Below, in pieces: positions 32,785 through 42,006 of a DNA stretch of 64,000 bases (its first letter is position 1; each line of letters opens with the position of its first letter). The DNA is taken from the NCBI GenBank assembly GCA_025808875.1, contig CP075528.1, positions 2,230,473-2,294,472 on the forward strand, written 5' to 3'. This stretch comes from Enhydrobacter sp. (GTDB lineage Bacteria; Pseudomonadota; Alphaproteobacteria; Reyranellales; Reyranellaceae). The notes below the pieces were generated by a model. It saw only the letters and a program-made list of their open reading frames with translations. It was not told where the DNA came from and searched no databases. The translations under genes and the position numbers were made by a program.

Positions 32785-34392
32785 CTAGGCTGCGGCCGCC
32801 CTGACCATGTCGGCGCATTTCTCGCCGATCATGATCGACGGGGCGTTGGTGTTGCCGGCGACGATGGTGGGCATGATCGAGGCGTCGGCGACCCGCAGCC
32901 GCTCGACGCCGTGGACGCGGAGCTGCGGATCGACCACGGCGTCGACCTCGCGACCCATGCGGCAGGTGCCGACCGGATGCAGGTTGCTCACGCCCGTCGC
33001 GCGGATGAAGTCGCGCAGCTCCTTGTCCCCGGAAACGGAGGGGCCAGGCATCGTCTCCTCGACGAGGAAGGGCTTCAGCGCCGGCTGCCGGGCGATCTCG
33101 CGGCAGATGCGCAAGCCCTCGATCAGCGCCTGCCAATCGTACGCGGTCTTGAGGAAGTTGAAGCGGATCTCGGGCGCGGCGAGCGGGTCCGATGACTTGA
33201 GCCGCACCGTGCCCCGACCCTCGGGCTTGAGATGCACCGGGCTCAGACCGAAGGCCGAGTAGGGCTGCGGCACGACGCCGTTGCGGTCGCGCGAGATCAC
33301 CGCCCAGGCGAACATGTTGATCTGCAGGTCGGGCCGCTCCAGCCGCCTGTCGGAGCGCACGAAGGCGCCGACGAACAGTCCCATGCTGGCGAGCGGGCCG
33401 GTGCGGCCGAACGCATACTGCGCCGCCGCCATCATACGCCGCGGCAGCGACAGCGCGATGTCGTTCATCGTCACCGGCTGGCTGCAGCGGTAGCCGACAT
33501 AGGTGTTGAAGTGGTCATGCAGGTGGCTGCCGACACCGGGCATATCGCGCACGACGTCGATGCCGTGTTGCTTGAGGTGCTGCGCCGGGCCGAGGCCCGA
33601 CAGCATCAGCAGCTGCGGCGAGCCGTACACGCCGCCCGAGACGATCACCTCGCGCGTGGCCCGTGCCGTCAACTCGCGGCCGCCCTGGCGGTACTCGACG
33701 CCGGTCGCGCGGCCGTTCTCGATCAGCACGCGCGTGGCGTGGGCGCCCGTCGCGATGGTGAGGTTGGCGCGCCTCGGGCCGCCGAGATAGGCGCGGGCGC
33801 TCGACCAGCGGCGCGCGCCATTGATCGTCGTCTGATAGTAGCCGACGCCTTCCTGCTGCGCGCCGTTGAAATCCGGATTGGCGGGAATGCCCGCTTCGAC
33901 GGCGGCATCGTGCATCGCCTTGGCGAGCTTCGGCTTCCAGCGATGGTCGGTGACCTTGAGCGGGCCGCCGGTGCCATGGAAAGCGTCGCCGCCACGCTGA
34001 TTGTCCTCGGCTCGCCTGAAATAGGGCAGGACCGACTCGTAGTCCCAGCCTTCGCAACCGCGTTGGCGCCACTCGTCGTAGTCGGCAGCGTTGCCGCGCA
34101 TATAGACCATACCGTTGATCGAGCTGGTGCCGCCCAGCACCTTGCCGCGCGGCTGATACATGATGCGGTCGTTGAGCTCTGGCTCTGGCTCGCTGTCGAA
34201 CATCCAGTTCACGCGCGGATTGGCGAAGGTCTTGTGATAACCGAGCGGCACGTGGATCCACGGATAGAGGTCGCGCGGTCCGGCTTCGAGCAACAGCACG
34301 CGGAAGCGGCCGTCCTCGCTCAGCCGGCCGGCGACCGCGCACCCGGCCGAGCCCGCGCCGGTCACGATGTAATCGTAGGAAGCGTCCTGCAT
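32785..34392 (-). CDS. GMC family FAD-dependent oxidoreductase (choline/alcohol dehydrogenase-like)
   Basis: A 535-residue flavoprotein. The N-terminal dinucleotide fold is DYIVTGAGSAGCAVAGRL, GMC signature 1 is PRGKVLGGTSSINGMVYMRG, and signature 2 is GGVYGSPQLLMLSGLGP. The catalytic His is in LHPVGTCRMG and the Asn partner in GNTNAPSIMIGEK. No signal peptide, so it is cytosolic. Relatives oxidise choline or aliphatic and aromatic alcohols. ATG 34392 is chosen; a much longer open frame upstream is the antisense of the divergent MFS gene. It is followed by the small barrel protein gene. Confidence 0.92.
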   Translation of the reverse strand: MQDASYDYIVTGAGSAGCAVAGRLSEDGRFRVLLLEAGPRDLYPWIHVPLGYHKTFANPRVNWMFDSEPEPELNDRIMYQPRGKVLGGTSSINGMVYMRGNAADYDEWRQRGCEGWDYESVLPYFRRAEDNQRGGDAFHGTGGPLKVTDHRWKPKLAKAMHDAAVEAGIPANPDFNGAQQEGVGYYQTTINGARRWSSARAYLGGPRRANLTIATGAHATRVLIENGRATGVEYRQGGRELTARATREVIVSGGVYGSPQLLMLSGLGPAQHLKQHGIDVVRDMPGVGSHLHDHFNTYVGYRCSQPVTMNDIALSLPRRMMAAAQYAFGRTGPLASMGLFVGAFVRSDRRLERPDLQINMFAWAVISRDRNGVVPQPYSAFGLSPVHLKPEGRGTVRLKSSDPLAAPEIRFNFLKTAYDWQALIEGLRICREIARQPALKPFLVEETMPGPSVSGDKELRDFIRATGVSNLHPVGTCRMGREVDAVVDPQLRVHGVERLRVADASIMPTIVAGNTNAPSIMIGEKCADMVRAAAA

Positions 34393-34476
34393 GCGCCCCT
34401 CCCGGCGTGAGCATGCAACAAGGCTTCCGCGAATGCCACGAGCACGGATCGCGGAGCGGACCGCGAGCCGCAGCGA

Positions 34477-35715
34477 TTGGGTCGCGCCGTGCCCTGTCGT
34501 ACTGTGGCGCCCCGCGACGCAGGAGCCCGTTCGATTTCTCCATTGTACCTCGCCCTGGGCGCAATGACGGCGCAGCAGACCCTGGCGACGCTCGGACGCT
34601 CGGCCGTGCCTCTGATCGCCGCCGCGATCGTCGCCGACCTCGACGTCGATCCGGCGCTGGTCGGGGTCTATCTCGCCATCGGCTCCGTGGCCGGCTTCCT
34701 GACGACCGTGGGCTGCGGCGGTTTGATTTTGCGTTACGGCGCGCTGCGCATGACGCAGGTCGGCATGCTCGGTCTCGGCATCGGGCTCGCCGTGACGACC
34801 GGGGGCTGGCTGCCGCTGTTCGCGCTCGGCGCCTTCGTCGGCGGGTTGGGACAGGCGATCTCGACGCCGTCGAGTTCGCACCTGCTCGGCCGTCTGTCGC
34901 CGCCGCGCCTCGCGCCGCTGGTGTTCTCGATCAAGCAGACCGGCGTGCCGGCCGGGCTGATGCTGGCGGGTGTGGTGGCACCGATGCTGGTCGTCGAGGC
35001 CGGCTGGCGCTGGACGCTGATCATCATTGCCGGGCTCTGCCTGTTCACCGTGGGGGCGTTGCAGCCCCTGCGCGCGCGATTCGACGTCGATCGCGTTCCC
35101 GGCCAGAAACTGTCGTCCGCCGACATCGGGGCGAACATCGCCCGCGTGGTGCGCGACCCGGCACTGCGGGCCCTGTGCTTCGCGATGTTCAGCTTCGTCG
35201 GCCTGCAATCCCTCTTCACCGGCTTCTTCGTCCTCTATCTCGTGCGCGGGCTCGGCTACGACCTCGAGCGGGCGGGCCTCGTCTTCGCCATCGCCGTCGC
35301 GATCGCGGTGCCGGCCCGCATTTTCTGGGGCTGGCTGGCGTCGCGCTTCGTGCGGCCGGCGCTGCTGCTGGCACTGCTCGGCATCGCGATGGCCGTGTCG
35401 GCGGCGCTCGCGGCGGTCATCGCGCCCGGTTGGCCGATCGGGGCCGCGATCGCGATCGCCTGCGCGATGAGCGTGACGGCGGTGAGCTGGCACGGCGTGC
35501 TGCTCGCCGAGGTGGCGCGGCTGTCGCCGCCCGGCCGCATCGGCGCCACGACGGGCGCGGTTCTGGCATGGGGTGACGCCGGCGCCTTCTGCTTGCCACT
35601 CGCCTTCAGTGTGGCGCTCACCGCGACCGGCGGCTACGGCGCGGGCTTCCTGATCGGCGGCGCATTGGCGCTGGCGGTCGGGCTGATCGGCCTGCGCCGG
35701 CGTGTTAGGAAGTGA
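34477..35715 (+). CDS. MFS transporter
   Basis: About 400 residues and twelve hydrophobic segments. Motifs are weaker than usual: an internal QAISTPSSSHLLGRLSPPRL and a GWLASRFVRPAL loop between helices 8 and 9. The substrate is unknown. The start is uncertain: TTG 34477 is the longest reading, with GTG 34489, GTG 34501 and ATG 34564 in frame and no clear ribosome-binding site for any. It is divergent from the GMC gene, and the aldo/keto reductase ATG is 3 bases after its stop, so the carrier and reductase are coupled. Confidence 0.82.
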   Translation: MGRAVPCRTVAPRDAGARSISPLYLALGAMTAQQTLATLGRSAVPLIAAAIVADLDVDPALVGVYLAIGSVAGFLTTVGCGGLILRYGALRMTQVGMLGLGIGLAVTTGGWLPLFALGAFVGGLGQAISTPSSSHLLGRLSPPRLAPLVFSIKQTGVPAGLMLAGVVAPMLVVEAGWRWTLIIIAGLCLFTVGALQPLRARFDVDRVPGQKLSSADIGANIARVVRDPALRALCFAMFSFVGLQSLFTGFFVLYLVRGLGYDLERAGLVFAIAVAIAVPARIFWGWLASRFVRPALLLALLGIAMAVSAALAAVIAPGWPIGAAIAIACAMSVTAVSWHGVLLAEVARLSPPGRIGATTGAVLAWGDAGAFCLPLAFSVALTATGGYGAGFLIGGALALAVGLIGLRRRVRK

Positions 35716-35717
35716 CG

Positions 35718-36683
35718 ATGAAAACCAAGCCTTTCGGCCGCACCGGCATCTCGGTCTCGGAACTCTGCTTCGGCACGATGTCGTTCGGCGGGGACGCCGA
35801 CGAGGCGACGTCGGCGGCGATGTACAAGGCATGCCGCGACGCGGGCGTGAACTTCTTCGATTGCGCCGACACCTACAATGGCGGCCGCTCGGAGGAGATT
35901 CTCGGCCGCTTGGCCAAGGATCACCGCGACGAACTGGTGCTGACCACCAAGTGCTTCAATCCGACCGGGCCCGACGTCAACGCGCGCGGCGTCAACCGGC
36001 GCCATGTCGTGCGTGCCGTCGAGGCGAGCCTGCGCCGGCTGCAGACCGATCGCATCGACGTCCTGTTCCTGCACCAGTACGACCCGCTCACGCCGATGGA
36101 GGAGTCGATGCGGGCGCTGGAAGATCTCGTGCGGGCGGGCAAGGTGATCTATCCGGGTCTCAGCAACTGGGCGGCCTGGCAGACGCAGCGTGCGCTCGAC
36201 ATCCAGGAACGCATGGGCTGGTCGCGCTTGCAGGTCACGCAGCCGATGTACAATCTGGTCAAGCGTCAGGCCGAGGTCGAGATCCTGCCGCAGGCCGAGG
36301 CGAGCGGCCTCGGCGTCATCCCCTACAGCCCCGGGGCGGCGGGCCTGCTGTCGGGCAAGTATTCCGGCCAGGCGTCGGGCCGCCTGCTCAGCAACAAGAT
36401 GTACAAGCGGCGCTACGGCATGCCGTGGATGGTCGAGGTGGCGGAGAAATACGTCGCCTTCTGCAGGGAACGCGGCCTGCATCCGGTGAGCACCGCGATC
36501 GCCTGGGTGGGGGCGCATCCGGTGGTGACCGCGCCGATCGTCGGTGCGCGCAATGTCGAGCAGTTGAGGGACTCCCTGGCGTCCACCGAGGTGAAGATGA
36601 CGCCCGAGTTGCGCGCCGAGATCGGCGCGCTCGGCCGCACGCCGCCGCCGGCGACCGACCGTAGCGAGGAGCAGACCGCCTGA
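35718..36683 (+). CDS. Aldo/keto reductase
   Basis: A 321-residue NADPH-type TIM-barrel reductase. The catalytic tetrad is visible as Asp48 in NFFDCADTYN, Tyr53, Lys78 in LTTKCF and His119 in FLHQYD. The C-terminal nucleotide site is PIVGARNVEQL. It would reduce an aldehyde or ketone, possibly the substrate brought in by the MFS carrier upstream. ATG 35718 has AGGA upstream and is preferred over GTG 35712. Its stop abuts the converging small-subunit gene. Confidence 0.9.
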   Translation: MKTKPFGRTGISVSELCFGTMSFGGDADEATSAAMYKACRDAGVNFFDCADTYNGGRSEEILGRLAKDHRDELVLTTKCFNPTGPDVNARGVNRRHVVRAVEASLRRLQTDRIDVLFLHQYDPLTPMEESMRALEDLVRAGKVIYPGLSNWAAWQTQRALDIQERMGWSRLQVTQPMYNLVKRQAEVEILPQAEASGLGVIPYSPGAAGLLSGKYSGQASGRLLSNKMYKRRYGMPWMVEVAEKYVAFCRERGLHPVSTAIAWVGAHPVVTAPIVGARNVEQLRDSLASTEVKMTPELRAEIGALGRTPPPATDRSEEQTA

Positions 36684-37127
36684 TCAGTCCGGCCGGCGCC
36701 AGAACGGCGCGCGGCGCTTGACCGGCTCGAGCAGCGACCAGTCGCCCTGTTCGACGACGTGGCCTTTGGGGAAGGGCGGGCGCGGCTCCTGTCCCAGCGA
36801 GCGCATGACGCGATCGTCTCGGTAGTAGCAGAGCAGGACCAGGCGATTGAGGGCGAACAGCGGGGCGCCGCCCTCGGCCTTGAAGAGCGCGGCCACTTCC
36901 GCGCGGCGCGCGTCGGTCAGGGCGGCGAAGTCGCCTCCGGCCAGCGTCGCGAGATGGGCGAGCGCGGTACGTATGTCGGCGAGGTCGCGGCCGACGCTCG
37001 TCAGGATATCGGCGAAGATCGCAGGATCGTCCGCACCCGGCACACCGTACTCGGCGCTTGCCGGGATCATGAGGGCGGTCAGCGCCCGGAGCTGGCGGGC
37101 ATCGTCCTGTGTCAGGGAGTCAGGCAT
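36684..37127 (-). CDS. Gluconate 2-dehydrogenase subunit 3-like small subunit of the GMC enzyme
   Basis: A 147-residue helical protein that begins inside the 3' end of the GMC gene (8-base overlap), so the two are coupled. The pattern LRALTALMIPASAEYGVPGADD matches the start of gluconate-2-dehydrogenase subunit 3 proteins, which act as the small (gamma) partner that helps export or assemble the flavin subunit. No twin-arginine signal is visible here, unlike in membrane-bound gluconate dehydrogenases, so the pair may work in the cytosol. Family assignment is by pattern and partner. Confidence 0.65.
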   Translation of the reverse strand: MPDSLTQDDARQLRALTALMIPASAEYGVPGADDPAIFADILTSVGRDLADIRTALAHLATLAGGDFAALTDARRAEVAALFKAEGGAPLFALNRLVLLCYYRDDRVMRSLGQEPRPPFPKGHVVEQGDWSLLEPVKRRAPFWRRPD

Positions 37128-38727
37128 CGAACAGCGTCCCGTCGGCCGCACGTCGCTTGATCTGATCGGCGATGTGGAGCGCCAGCGCCTGGATGGTCGA
37201 GGTCGGGTTCACACCGCCCGACGTCACCCAGATGCTGCCGTCGATGAGGAAGAGATTGCGCACGTCGTGGCAGCGCCCCCAGCCGTTGACCACCGAACGC
37301 TCCGGATCGTCGCCCATGCGTGCCGTGCCGAGGAGATGCCAGCCGCCGTTGAGGATCGGGCTCTCGATTCCGATGTCGGAGGCGCCGGCGGCTTCGAGGA
37401 TGTCGCGTGCGCGGGCGTGGGCGTGGGCCATCATGCGCCGCGTGTTGTCGCCGATGCGATAGTCGATGCGCGGTGCTGGAATGCCGTGGCCGTCCTTGAG
37501 CTCGGGATCGAGGGTGACGCGATTGTGCTCCTCCGGCAGGTCCTCGCAGATCGCCGAGAGGTAGATGCGCCGGTTGAGCAGGCGGCGGTAGACGCGGTGA
37601 TGGTCGTCGCCCCACGGCAGGCGCCCCGCGGCGGTGCTGGTGATGGCTTCCATGATCGACTGGATGCCGCGCCCGAACTGGAAAGTATAGCCGCGCACGA
37701 AGTCGCGCGACGGATCGGTCTCGTAGAACTCCTGGCTCCACAGGCAGAGCGGCGGGCCGTGATTGCCGTCGAGCGGCTCGTCGACATAGCCGTAGGTCTG
37801 GGCATATGGATGGAGCATCAGGTTCCTGCCCACCAGTCCGCTCGAATTGGCAATGCCGGCGGGGAAGCGGGCGGACACCGAGTTCAGCATCAGCCGCGGC
37901 GTGCCGACACCGTTGCAGGCGAGGATCACGAGCTCGGCGGGCTGGAAGTGCTCCTCGCCGTCGCGATCGTAGTAGACGACGCCCGACGCGAGCCCGTCGG
38001 GTCCGACCGTGACCTCGCGGACGCGGCAATAGGTGCGCAATTCGACGCCGGCACGGATCGCCGCCAGCCAGTAGGTGATGTCTGTACTGGCCTTGGCGCC
38101 CTGCGCGCAGCCCGGGGTGCAGTGGCCGAGATTGAGGCAGCGACCGCGGCCGTCGTAGTCGATCGTCGCGATGGTCGAGTCGGATGGCCACCAGTGCCAG
38201 CCGAGCTGGTTCATGGCGCGGCCGAAGCGCTGGCCCGACTTGCCGAGCGGCAGGGGCGGCATCGGCGGATGCTTGGGCGGGTAGGCGGGATCTCCGGCGA
38301 GGCCCGACACGCCCATCATGCGGTCGTTGTCGGCGAAGAACGGTTCGAGCGTCGCGTAGTCGACCGGCCAGTCGTCGGCCACACCGTCGAGCGAGCGCAC
38401 CCTGAAGTCCGACGGCTTGAGGCGCGGGTAGTGCGCCGTGTACATGATGGTGCTGCCGCCCACCCCGTTGAAGTTCACCACCTTGATCGGCGAGTTCGCG
38501 TCGTTGATCGGATAGTCGGTCGGCCGCGCGCGGCGGTTGGGGCTGATGGCGAAGTCGCCGAACAGCCGCGCCTCCCAGTCGCGTCCGTTGCTCGGATAGT
38601 CGGTCGGCTTCACCCAGTCGCCCTGCTCGAGACAGAGGATGCGCATGCGGGTGTCGGCGAGACTCCAGGCTGCGGCCGCTCCCGACGCTCCCGATCCGAC
38701 GATCAGGACGTCGACCTTGTCGTGCAT
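37120..38727 (-). CDS. GMC family FAD-dependent oxidoreductase, gluconate-dehydrogenase-like
   Basis: A 535-residue flavoprotein. The FAD fold is DVLIVGSGASGAAAAWSL, with the GMC insertion FNGVGGSTIMYTAHYPR and GHCTPGCAQGAKAS, a Cys-containing segment typical of the large subunit of gluconate/2-keto-gluconate dehydrogenases. The active-site His is in WHLLGTARMG and the Asn in GGVNPTSTIQALAL. It lacks a signal peptide. It probably oxidises a sugar acid or sterol-type alcohol with the small protein encoded next; no cytochrome subunit follows. It is only distantly similar to the GMC enzyme at 32785. Confidence 0.9.
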   Translation of the reverse strand: MHDKVDVLIVGSGASGAAAAWSLADTRMRILCLEQGDWVKPTDYPSNGRDWEARLFGDFAISPNRRARPTDYPINDANSPIKVVNFNGVGGSTIMYTAHYPRLKPSDFRVRSLDGVADDWPVDYATLEPFFADNDRMMGVSGLAGDPAYPPKHPPMPPLPLGKSGQRFGRAMNQLGWHWWPSDSTIATIDYDGRGRCLNLGHCTPGCAQGAKASTDITYWLAAIRAGVELRTYCRVREVTVGPDGLASGVVYYDRDGEEHFQPAELVILACNGVGTPRLMLNSVSARFPAGIANSSGLVGRNLMLHPYAQTYGYVDEPLDGNHGPPLCLWSQEFYETDPSRDFVRGYTFQFGRGIQSIMEAITSTAAGRLPWGDDHHRVYRRLLNRRIYLSAICEDLPEEHNRVTLDPELKDGHGIPAPRIDYRIGDNTRRMMAHAHARARDILEAAGASDIGIESPILNGGWHLLGTARMGDDPERSVVNGWGRCHDVRNLFLIDGSIWVTSGGVNPTSTIQALALHIADQIKRRAADGTLFDA

Positions 38728-38782
38728 GAACCAGCGTCCTCCCCGGCGTAGACTAGGGCGCCGGAGAGGACGGCAGCAAGGG

Positions 38783-39001
38783 TCAGCGGCGCAGCGGGCG
38801 CGGAGCGATGAGCTGACCGCGCTCGTCGTAGACGTTGCCGAACTCGTCGTAGATGAAGCCGTGCGGCGACATCATCGCGAGTTCATGCGTCGTCGCCCGC
38901 TGGCGATCGAACGCCGGATTGGCAATTGGCGAGGTCTGGGCCAGGACGGCCGGCGCCATGACTGCCAGCGCCGCGACAAGGACGATCGTATGCTTCACCA
39001 T
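38783..39001 (-). CDS. Small exported protein with a Tyr-Asp-Glu-Tyr/Phe-Gly tail
   Basis: From ATG 39001 the frame gives 72 residues: a signal peptide (VKHTIVLVAALAVMAPAVLAQ) and a short mature part ending FIYDEFGNVYDERGQLIAP. The tail motif resembles that of the next exported protein (39146). No catalytic motif and no family are recognised. Such tails occur in small periplasmic proteins of unknown role in alphaproteobacteria (recalled, not searched). It lies between the GMC gene and its sister gene, in the same direction as both. Confidence 0.6.
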   Translation of the reverse strand: MVKHTIVLVAALAVMAPAVLAQTSPIANPAFDRQRATTHELAMMSPHGFIYDEFGNVYDERGQLIAPRPLRR

Positions 39002-39096
39002 GTCGGTTCTCCCTGACTTGATGCCGAAGGAACGCGACCTGGGCGCGAAAGTTTCTGTGGAACGCCGGCAACCGCCGCGATCCCGCCGCAATCAAG

Positions 39097-39123
39097 AGCC
39101 TCTCCGGGGGCGCCGGAGAGGCT
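39097..39123 (-). terminator. Perfect 11-bp hairpin after the 39146 gene
   Basis: AGCCTCTCCGG pairs exactly with CCGGAGAGGCT around a 5-base loop (plus an outer G-U pair). It lies 22 bases after the stop of the exported-protein gene on the minus strand. The tail has only a short T-rich stretch (CTTGATT), so it may be a terminator or an mRNA-stabilising end. Confidence 0.65.
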
Positions 39124-39145
39124 TGCCGTTTGAGCGTGTGGCGGA

Positions 39146-39553
39146 TCAGCGGATCCGCATGCCCTCGCGATTGTAGCGCCGGCCGTACTCGTCGACGATG
39201 TAGACTTGGTTCGGACCCTGCGCCGACGGATCGACCACGCCGGTGCGGCCGCGTATCGCGCCTTGGCTCGTTGGGCCTGTCTGGGCCTGGTCGCTCGAGT
39301 ACATGCGCTGGGCCTGCGGAGTGTAGGCGCTGCCCGACTCGCCGGCGGCGCTTTGCGACTTGTTGGTGTGCGAGAGAACGCTGGACGAGTTCGTGCCCGG
39401 CGCAGTGGCGTTGGCGTTGGGCGTGGTCGTCCCGATGCTCTCGACCGGGCCCGCGCCGGTCGCGCCGCCGGGAGCGGGGGACACTCCCTGGGCGACGGCC
39501 GCTCCCGACAAGGCCAGCGCACAAGCGGCGATCGTCGATGTCTTCAACAGCAT
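39146..39553 (-). CDS. Exported protein with a low-complexity middle and a Tyr/Gly tail motif
   Basis: A 135-residue protein: a signal peptide (LLKTSTIAACALALSGAAVAQ), a Gly/Pro/Thr/Ser/Asn-rich middle (about residues 22-75) and a compact end with YIVDEYGRRYNREGMRIR. The end motif mirrors that of the 72-residue exported protein next door (YDEFGNVYDERG), so they may be distant sisters. ATG 39553 is the only sensible start. Cell-surface or periplasmic location is likely; the function is unknown. Confidence 0.68.
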   Translation of the reverse strand: MLLKTSTIAACALALSGAAVAQGVSPAPGGATGAGPVESIGTTTPNANATAPGTNSSSVLSHTNKSQSAAGESGSAYTPQAQRMYSSDQAQTGPTSQGAIRGRTGVVDPSAQGPNQVYIVDEYGRRYNREGMRIR

Positions 39554-39730
39554 GACGGGTCTCCTTGCTTGGGGTGGTGCAAGGAGAACGCCGCCGCGGC
39601 GCGACCTGTTGCAGCCGCCTTCGAATTCCACTGGTGGGCGCACCCTCGCCATGCGAACCGTGCAACCGCGGCAAAAGGGCAAGCCGTTGGGCCGCCCGGC
39701 GGGTATGATGATCGGCCAGGAGGGCGAGAA

Positions 39731-40573
39731 ATGCCGACCATCGACGCGCAGGTTCATTGCTACGAGCGCAACCATCCGGGCCGGCCTTGGGTGGAGACTC
39801 TCGCGGGACCACCCGAGGTGACCGGCGCCGACATGGTCAAGGCAATGGACGAGGTCGGCGTCGATGGCGCCCTGCTGGTGTCGGTGTTCACAATGTACCG
39901 CTGGGACGCGAGTTACGCCGTCGCGGTACAGAAGCAGTATCCTGGCCGGTTCGCGGTCATCAAGCCGGTCGATTCGGCCGATCCCAAGGTCGGGGAGACG
40001 ATCGCCGAGTGGGCGAAGATGCCGGGCACGGTCGCGATCCGCATCATGATGCGGCCGGACGTGTCGAGGGACCCCACCGATCCCGGCATCAACCGCGTGC
40101 TGGCGGAGGCGGCGCGGCACGACCTGCCGGTCAATCTCCTGTGCTGGGGCAGGCTCGAACAGATTGGCGAACTTGCCAAGCGCAACCCCAACACGCAGAT
40201 CGTGATCGACCATATCGGCCTGCATCAGCCGTTCGCGCCGCCGGCGCCGGCCGACGGCTGGGCCGACGTGGCGAAGCTCGTGGCGCTCGCGCCCCACCCC
40301 AACATCGCGGTCAAGATCACCGGGGCCTGCACGCTCAGCCACGAGAAGTTCCCTTACAAGGACATCTGGGCGCCGCTCGGCCGCATCTTCGATGCCTTCG
40401 GGCTCGATCGTTGCATGTGGGGGACCGACTGGACGCGGGCGGTCAACCTCCTCACCTACAAGGAGGGGGTCGATTCGTTCCGGGTGACCGACCGGCTGAG
40501 CGACGGCGATCGAACCAAGCTGATGGGCGGCACGCTGTCGAAGGTTTATGGTTGGGCGCCGACGAAGCCCTAG
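39731..40573 (+). CDS. Amidohydrolase_2 family protein with a variant metal motif
   Basis: A 280-residue TIM-barrel hydrolase. It starts PTIDAQVHCYERNHPGRPW: the usual D-x-H-x-H becomes D-A-Q-V-H, with Gln in place of the first His, as in one known branch of the family. Later motifs are LVSVFTMYRWD, VIDHIGLHQPF (central His) and CMWGTDWTR with the metal-binding Asp. It probably acts on a cyclic or aromatic acid, lactone or amide. ATG 39731 has GGAGGGCGAGAA upstream. It may head an operon with the lipoprotein and efflux genes. Confidence 0.83.
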   Translation: MPTIDAQVHCYERNHPGRPWVETLAGPPEVTGADMVKAMDEVGVDGALLVSVFTMYRWDASYAVAVQKQYPGRFAVIKPVDSADPKVGETIAEWAKMPGTVAIRIMMRPDVSRDPTDPGINRVLAEAARHDLPVNLLCWGRLEQIGELAKRNPNTQIVIDHIGLHQPFAPPAPADGWADVAKLVALAPHPNIAVKITGACTLSHEKFPYKDIWAPLGRIFDAFGLDRCMWGTDWTRAVNLLTYKEGVDSFRVTDRLSDGDRTKLMGGTLSKVYGWAPTKP

Positions 40574-40588
40574 GTTGCGCGAGTGCCC

Positions 40589-40822
40589 ATGAGACGTACC
40601 GCCTTCTTCCTCTTGCTGCCCGCACTGTCGGCTTGCACCGTCGAGCACTGGACGCGACCCGACACCAGCGAACAGCAGCGCGTTGCCGATTCCAATCGAT
40701 GCGAGGATCAGGCGCGGCAGAGTTCCTTTTCTTTCGGCAACGATCCGTACAGCGGCCTGGCGATGCAGGATCGGCAGGCCCAGTGCATGCGCGCCCTGGG
40801 ATACAGGCTGGAGCGCAAGTGA
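40589..40822 (+). CDS. Small lipoprotein
   Basis: A 77-residue protein: a lipoprotein signal with lipobox LSAC at about residue 15, then EHWTRPDTSEQQRVADSNRC and a Cys-rich middle ending [11 protein letters not shown]. The pattern of several Cys residues and the D-x-N-R-C segment resembles small outer-membrane lipoproteins linked to envelope stress. GTG 40583 is an alternative start 2 codons earlier. Its TGA overlaps the GTG of the efflux adaptor gene. Confidence 0.7.
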   Translation: MRRTAFFLLLPALSACTVEHWTRPDTSEQQRVADSNRCEDQARQSSFSFGNDPYSGLAMQDRQAQCMRALGYRLERK

Positions 40823-42006
40823 AGCCGCCTGCGTGGCTCTGGCGCGCCGTAGGCGCCGTCGTCGCCATTGGGCTGGTCGCAGTCGGCATCTGGTGGTCGA
40901 CCGGCAAGCCAGCCGCGCCGCCGGCCGTCCCGGCCGCGCCGCCGCCACCGCAGGTCGGCGTCGTTGAACTGAAGGAAGCCGAGGTGCCGCTGCCGCTGGA
41001 GTTCGCCGGCAGGGTCGCCGGTTTTCGCGTCGTCGAGATCCGCGCCCAGGTGAGCGGCGTGCTGCTCAAGCGCGAGTTCAGCGAAGGCGACACCGTGCGC
41101 GAGGGCGAGGTGCTGTTCCGCATCGACCCGCGCACCTACGAGGCCGCCTTGTCGCGCGTTCAGGCGCAGGCGGCGCAGGCCAGGGCCGCGCTCACCCAGG
41201 CGGAGGAGAACTACAAGCGGGTCGAGGGGCTGGCGGGCCAGAAGGTGGCGACGCAGAAGGCGCTCGAGGATGCCATCGCCGCACGCGACCAGGCGCGGGC
41301 CACGATCCAGTCGACCCAGGCGGAGATCGACACCGCGCGCCTCAATCTGGAGTTCACCACCATCAAGGCGCCGGTCACCGGGGCCACCAGCCTGGTGTCG
41401 CCGGCCGAAGGCACGCTGATCCAGGCACAGCAGACCGTGCTCACGACCATCACCCAGCTCGATCCGGCCTACGTCAACTTCACCATCACCGACAGCGAAT
41501 TGCGCCGCCTGAACGCCATCGACGAGGAGAACGAGAAACCGATCGACCTTGAACAAGTCGGTGTCGAGCTGCAGTTCGGCGACGGCGCCCGCTATCCGGC
41601 CGCTGGCAAGATCGATACGCGCTCGCGCACCGTGGATCCGCGCACCGGGACCATCCTGTTTCGCGCGGTCTTTCCCAATCCCGACCGGGCTTTGCTGCCC
41701 GGCCAGTTCGTGCGCATCAGGATCAACGGAATCTCGATGCCACGCGCCATCGTCGTGCCCAAGGCGGCGATCTCGCAAGGCCCGCTCGGCGCCTTCGTCT
41801 ATGTCGTCGAACCCGACCAGGTCGCGCGGGTGCGTCAGGTCCGTCTTTACATGGAACTCGACAATGGCTGGATCGTGCGCAAGGGCCTCAAGGGCGGAGA
41901 CCGCATCGTTGCCGACGGAGTGATCCGCGTCAGACCGGGCCAGCCGGTGCGTGCCGTGCCCATCGCACCGTCGCAGACGGCGGTCCCGGCGGCCGCCAAG
42001 CCGTGA
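40819..42006 (+). CDS. RND efflux periplasmic adaptor (membrane fusion protein)
   Basis: A 395-residue AcrA-type adaptor. One N-terminal membrane anchor (about 5-26), a Pro/Ala linker, then the lipoyl half [20 protein letters not shown], a coiled-coil hairpin (about 95-170, rich in Ala, Gln, Glu), [15 protein letters not shown], and a beta-barrel region. GTG 40819 overlaps the lipoprotein stop and the adaptor stop overlaps the pump start (GTGA), so three genes are coupled. It joins the inner-membrane pump to an outer-membrane channel not encoded here. Confidence 0.92.
   Translation: MKPPAWLWRAVGAVVAIGLVAVGIWWSTGKPAAPPAVPAAPPPPQVGVVELKEAEVPLPLEFAGRVAGFRVVEIRAQVSGVLLKREFSEGDTVREGEVLFRIDPRTYEAALSRVQAQAAQARAALTQAEENYKRVEGLAGQKVATQKALEDAIAARDQARATIQSTQAEIDTARLNLEFTTIKAPVTGATSLVSPAEGTLIQAQQTVLTTITQLDPAYVNFTITDSELRRLNAIDEENEKPIDLEQVGVELQFGDGARYPAAGKIDTRSRTVDPRTGTILFRAVFPNPDRALLPGQFVRIRINGISMPRAIVVPKAAISQGPLGAFVYVVEPDQVARVRQVRLYMELDNGWIVRKGLKGGDRIVADGVIRVRPGQPVRAVPIAPSQTAVPAAAKP

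Noticed and set aside
39029..39053. GGAAC-N17-GTT, like an alphaproteobacterial EcfG stress promoter
   Set aside because: It faces the plus strand where no gene begins for about 680 bases and both neighbours are on the minus strand, so it is probably chance.
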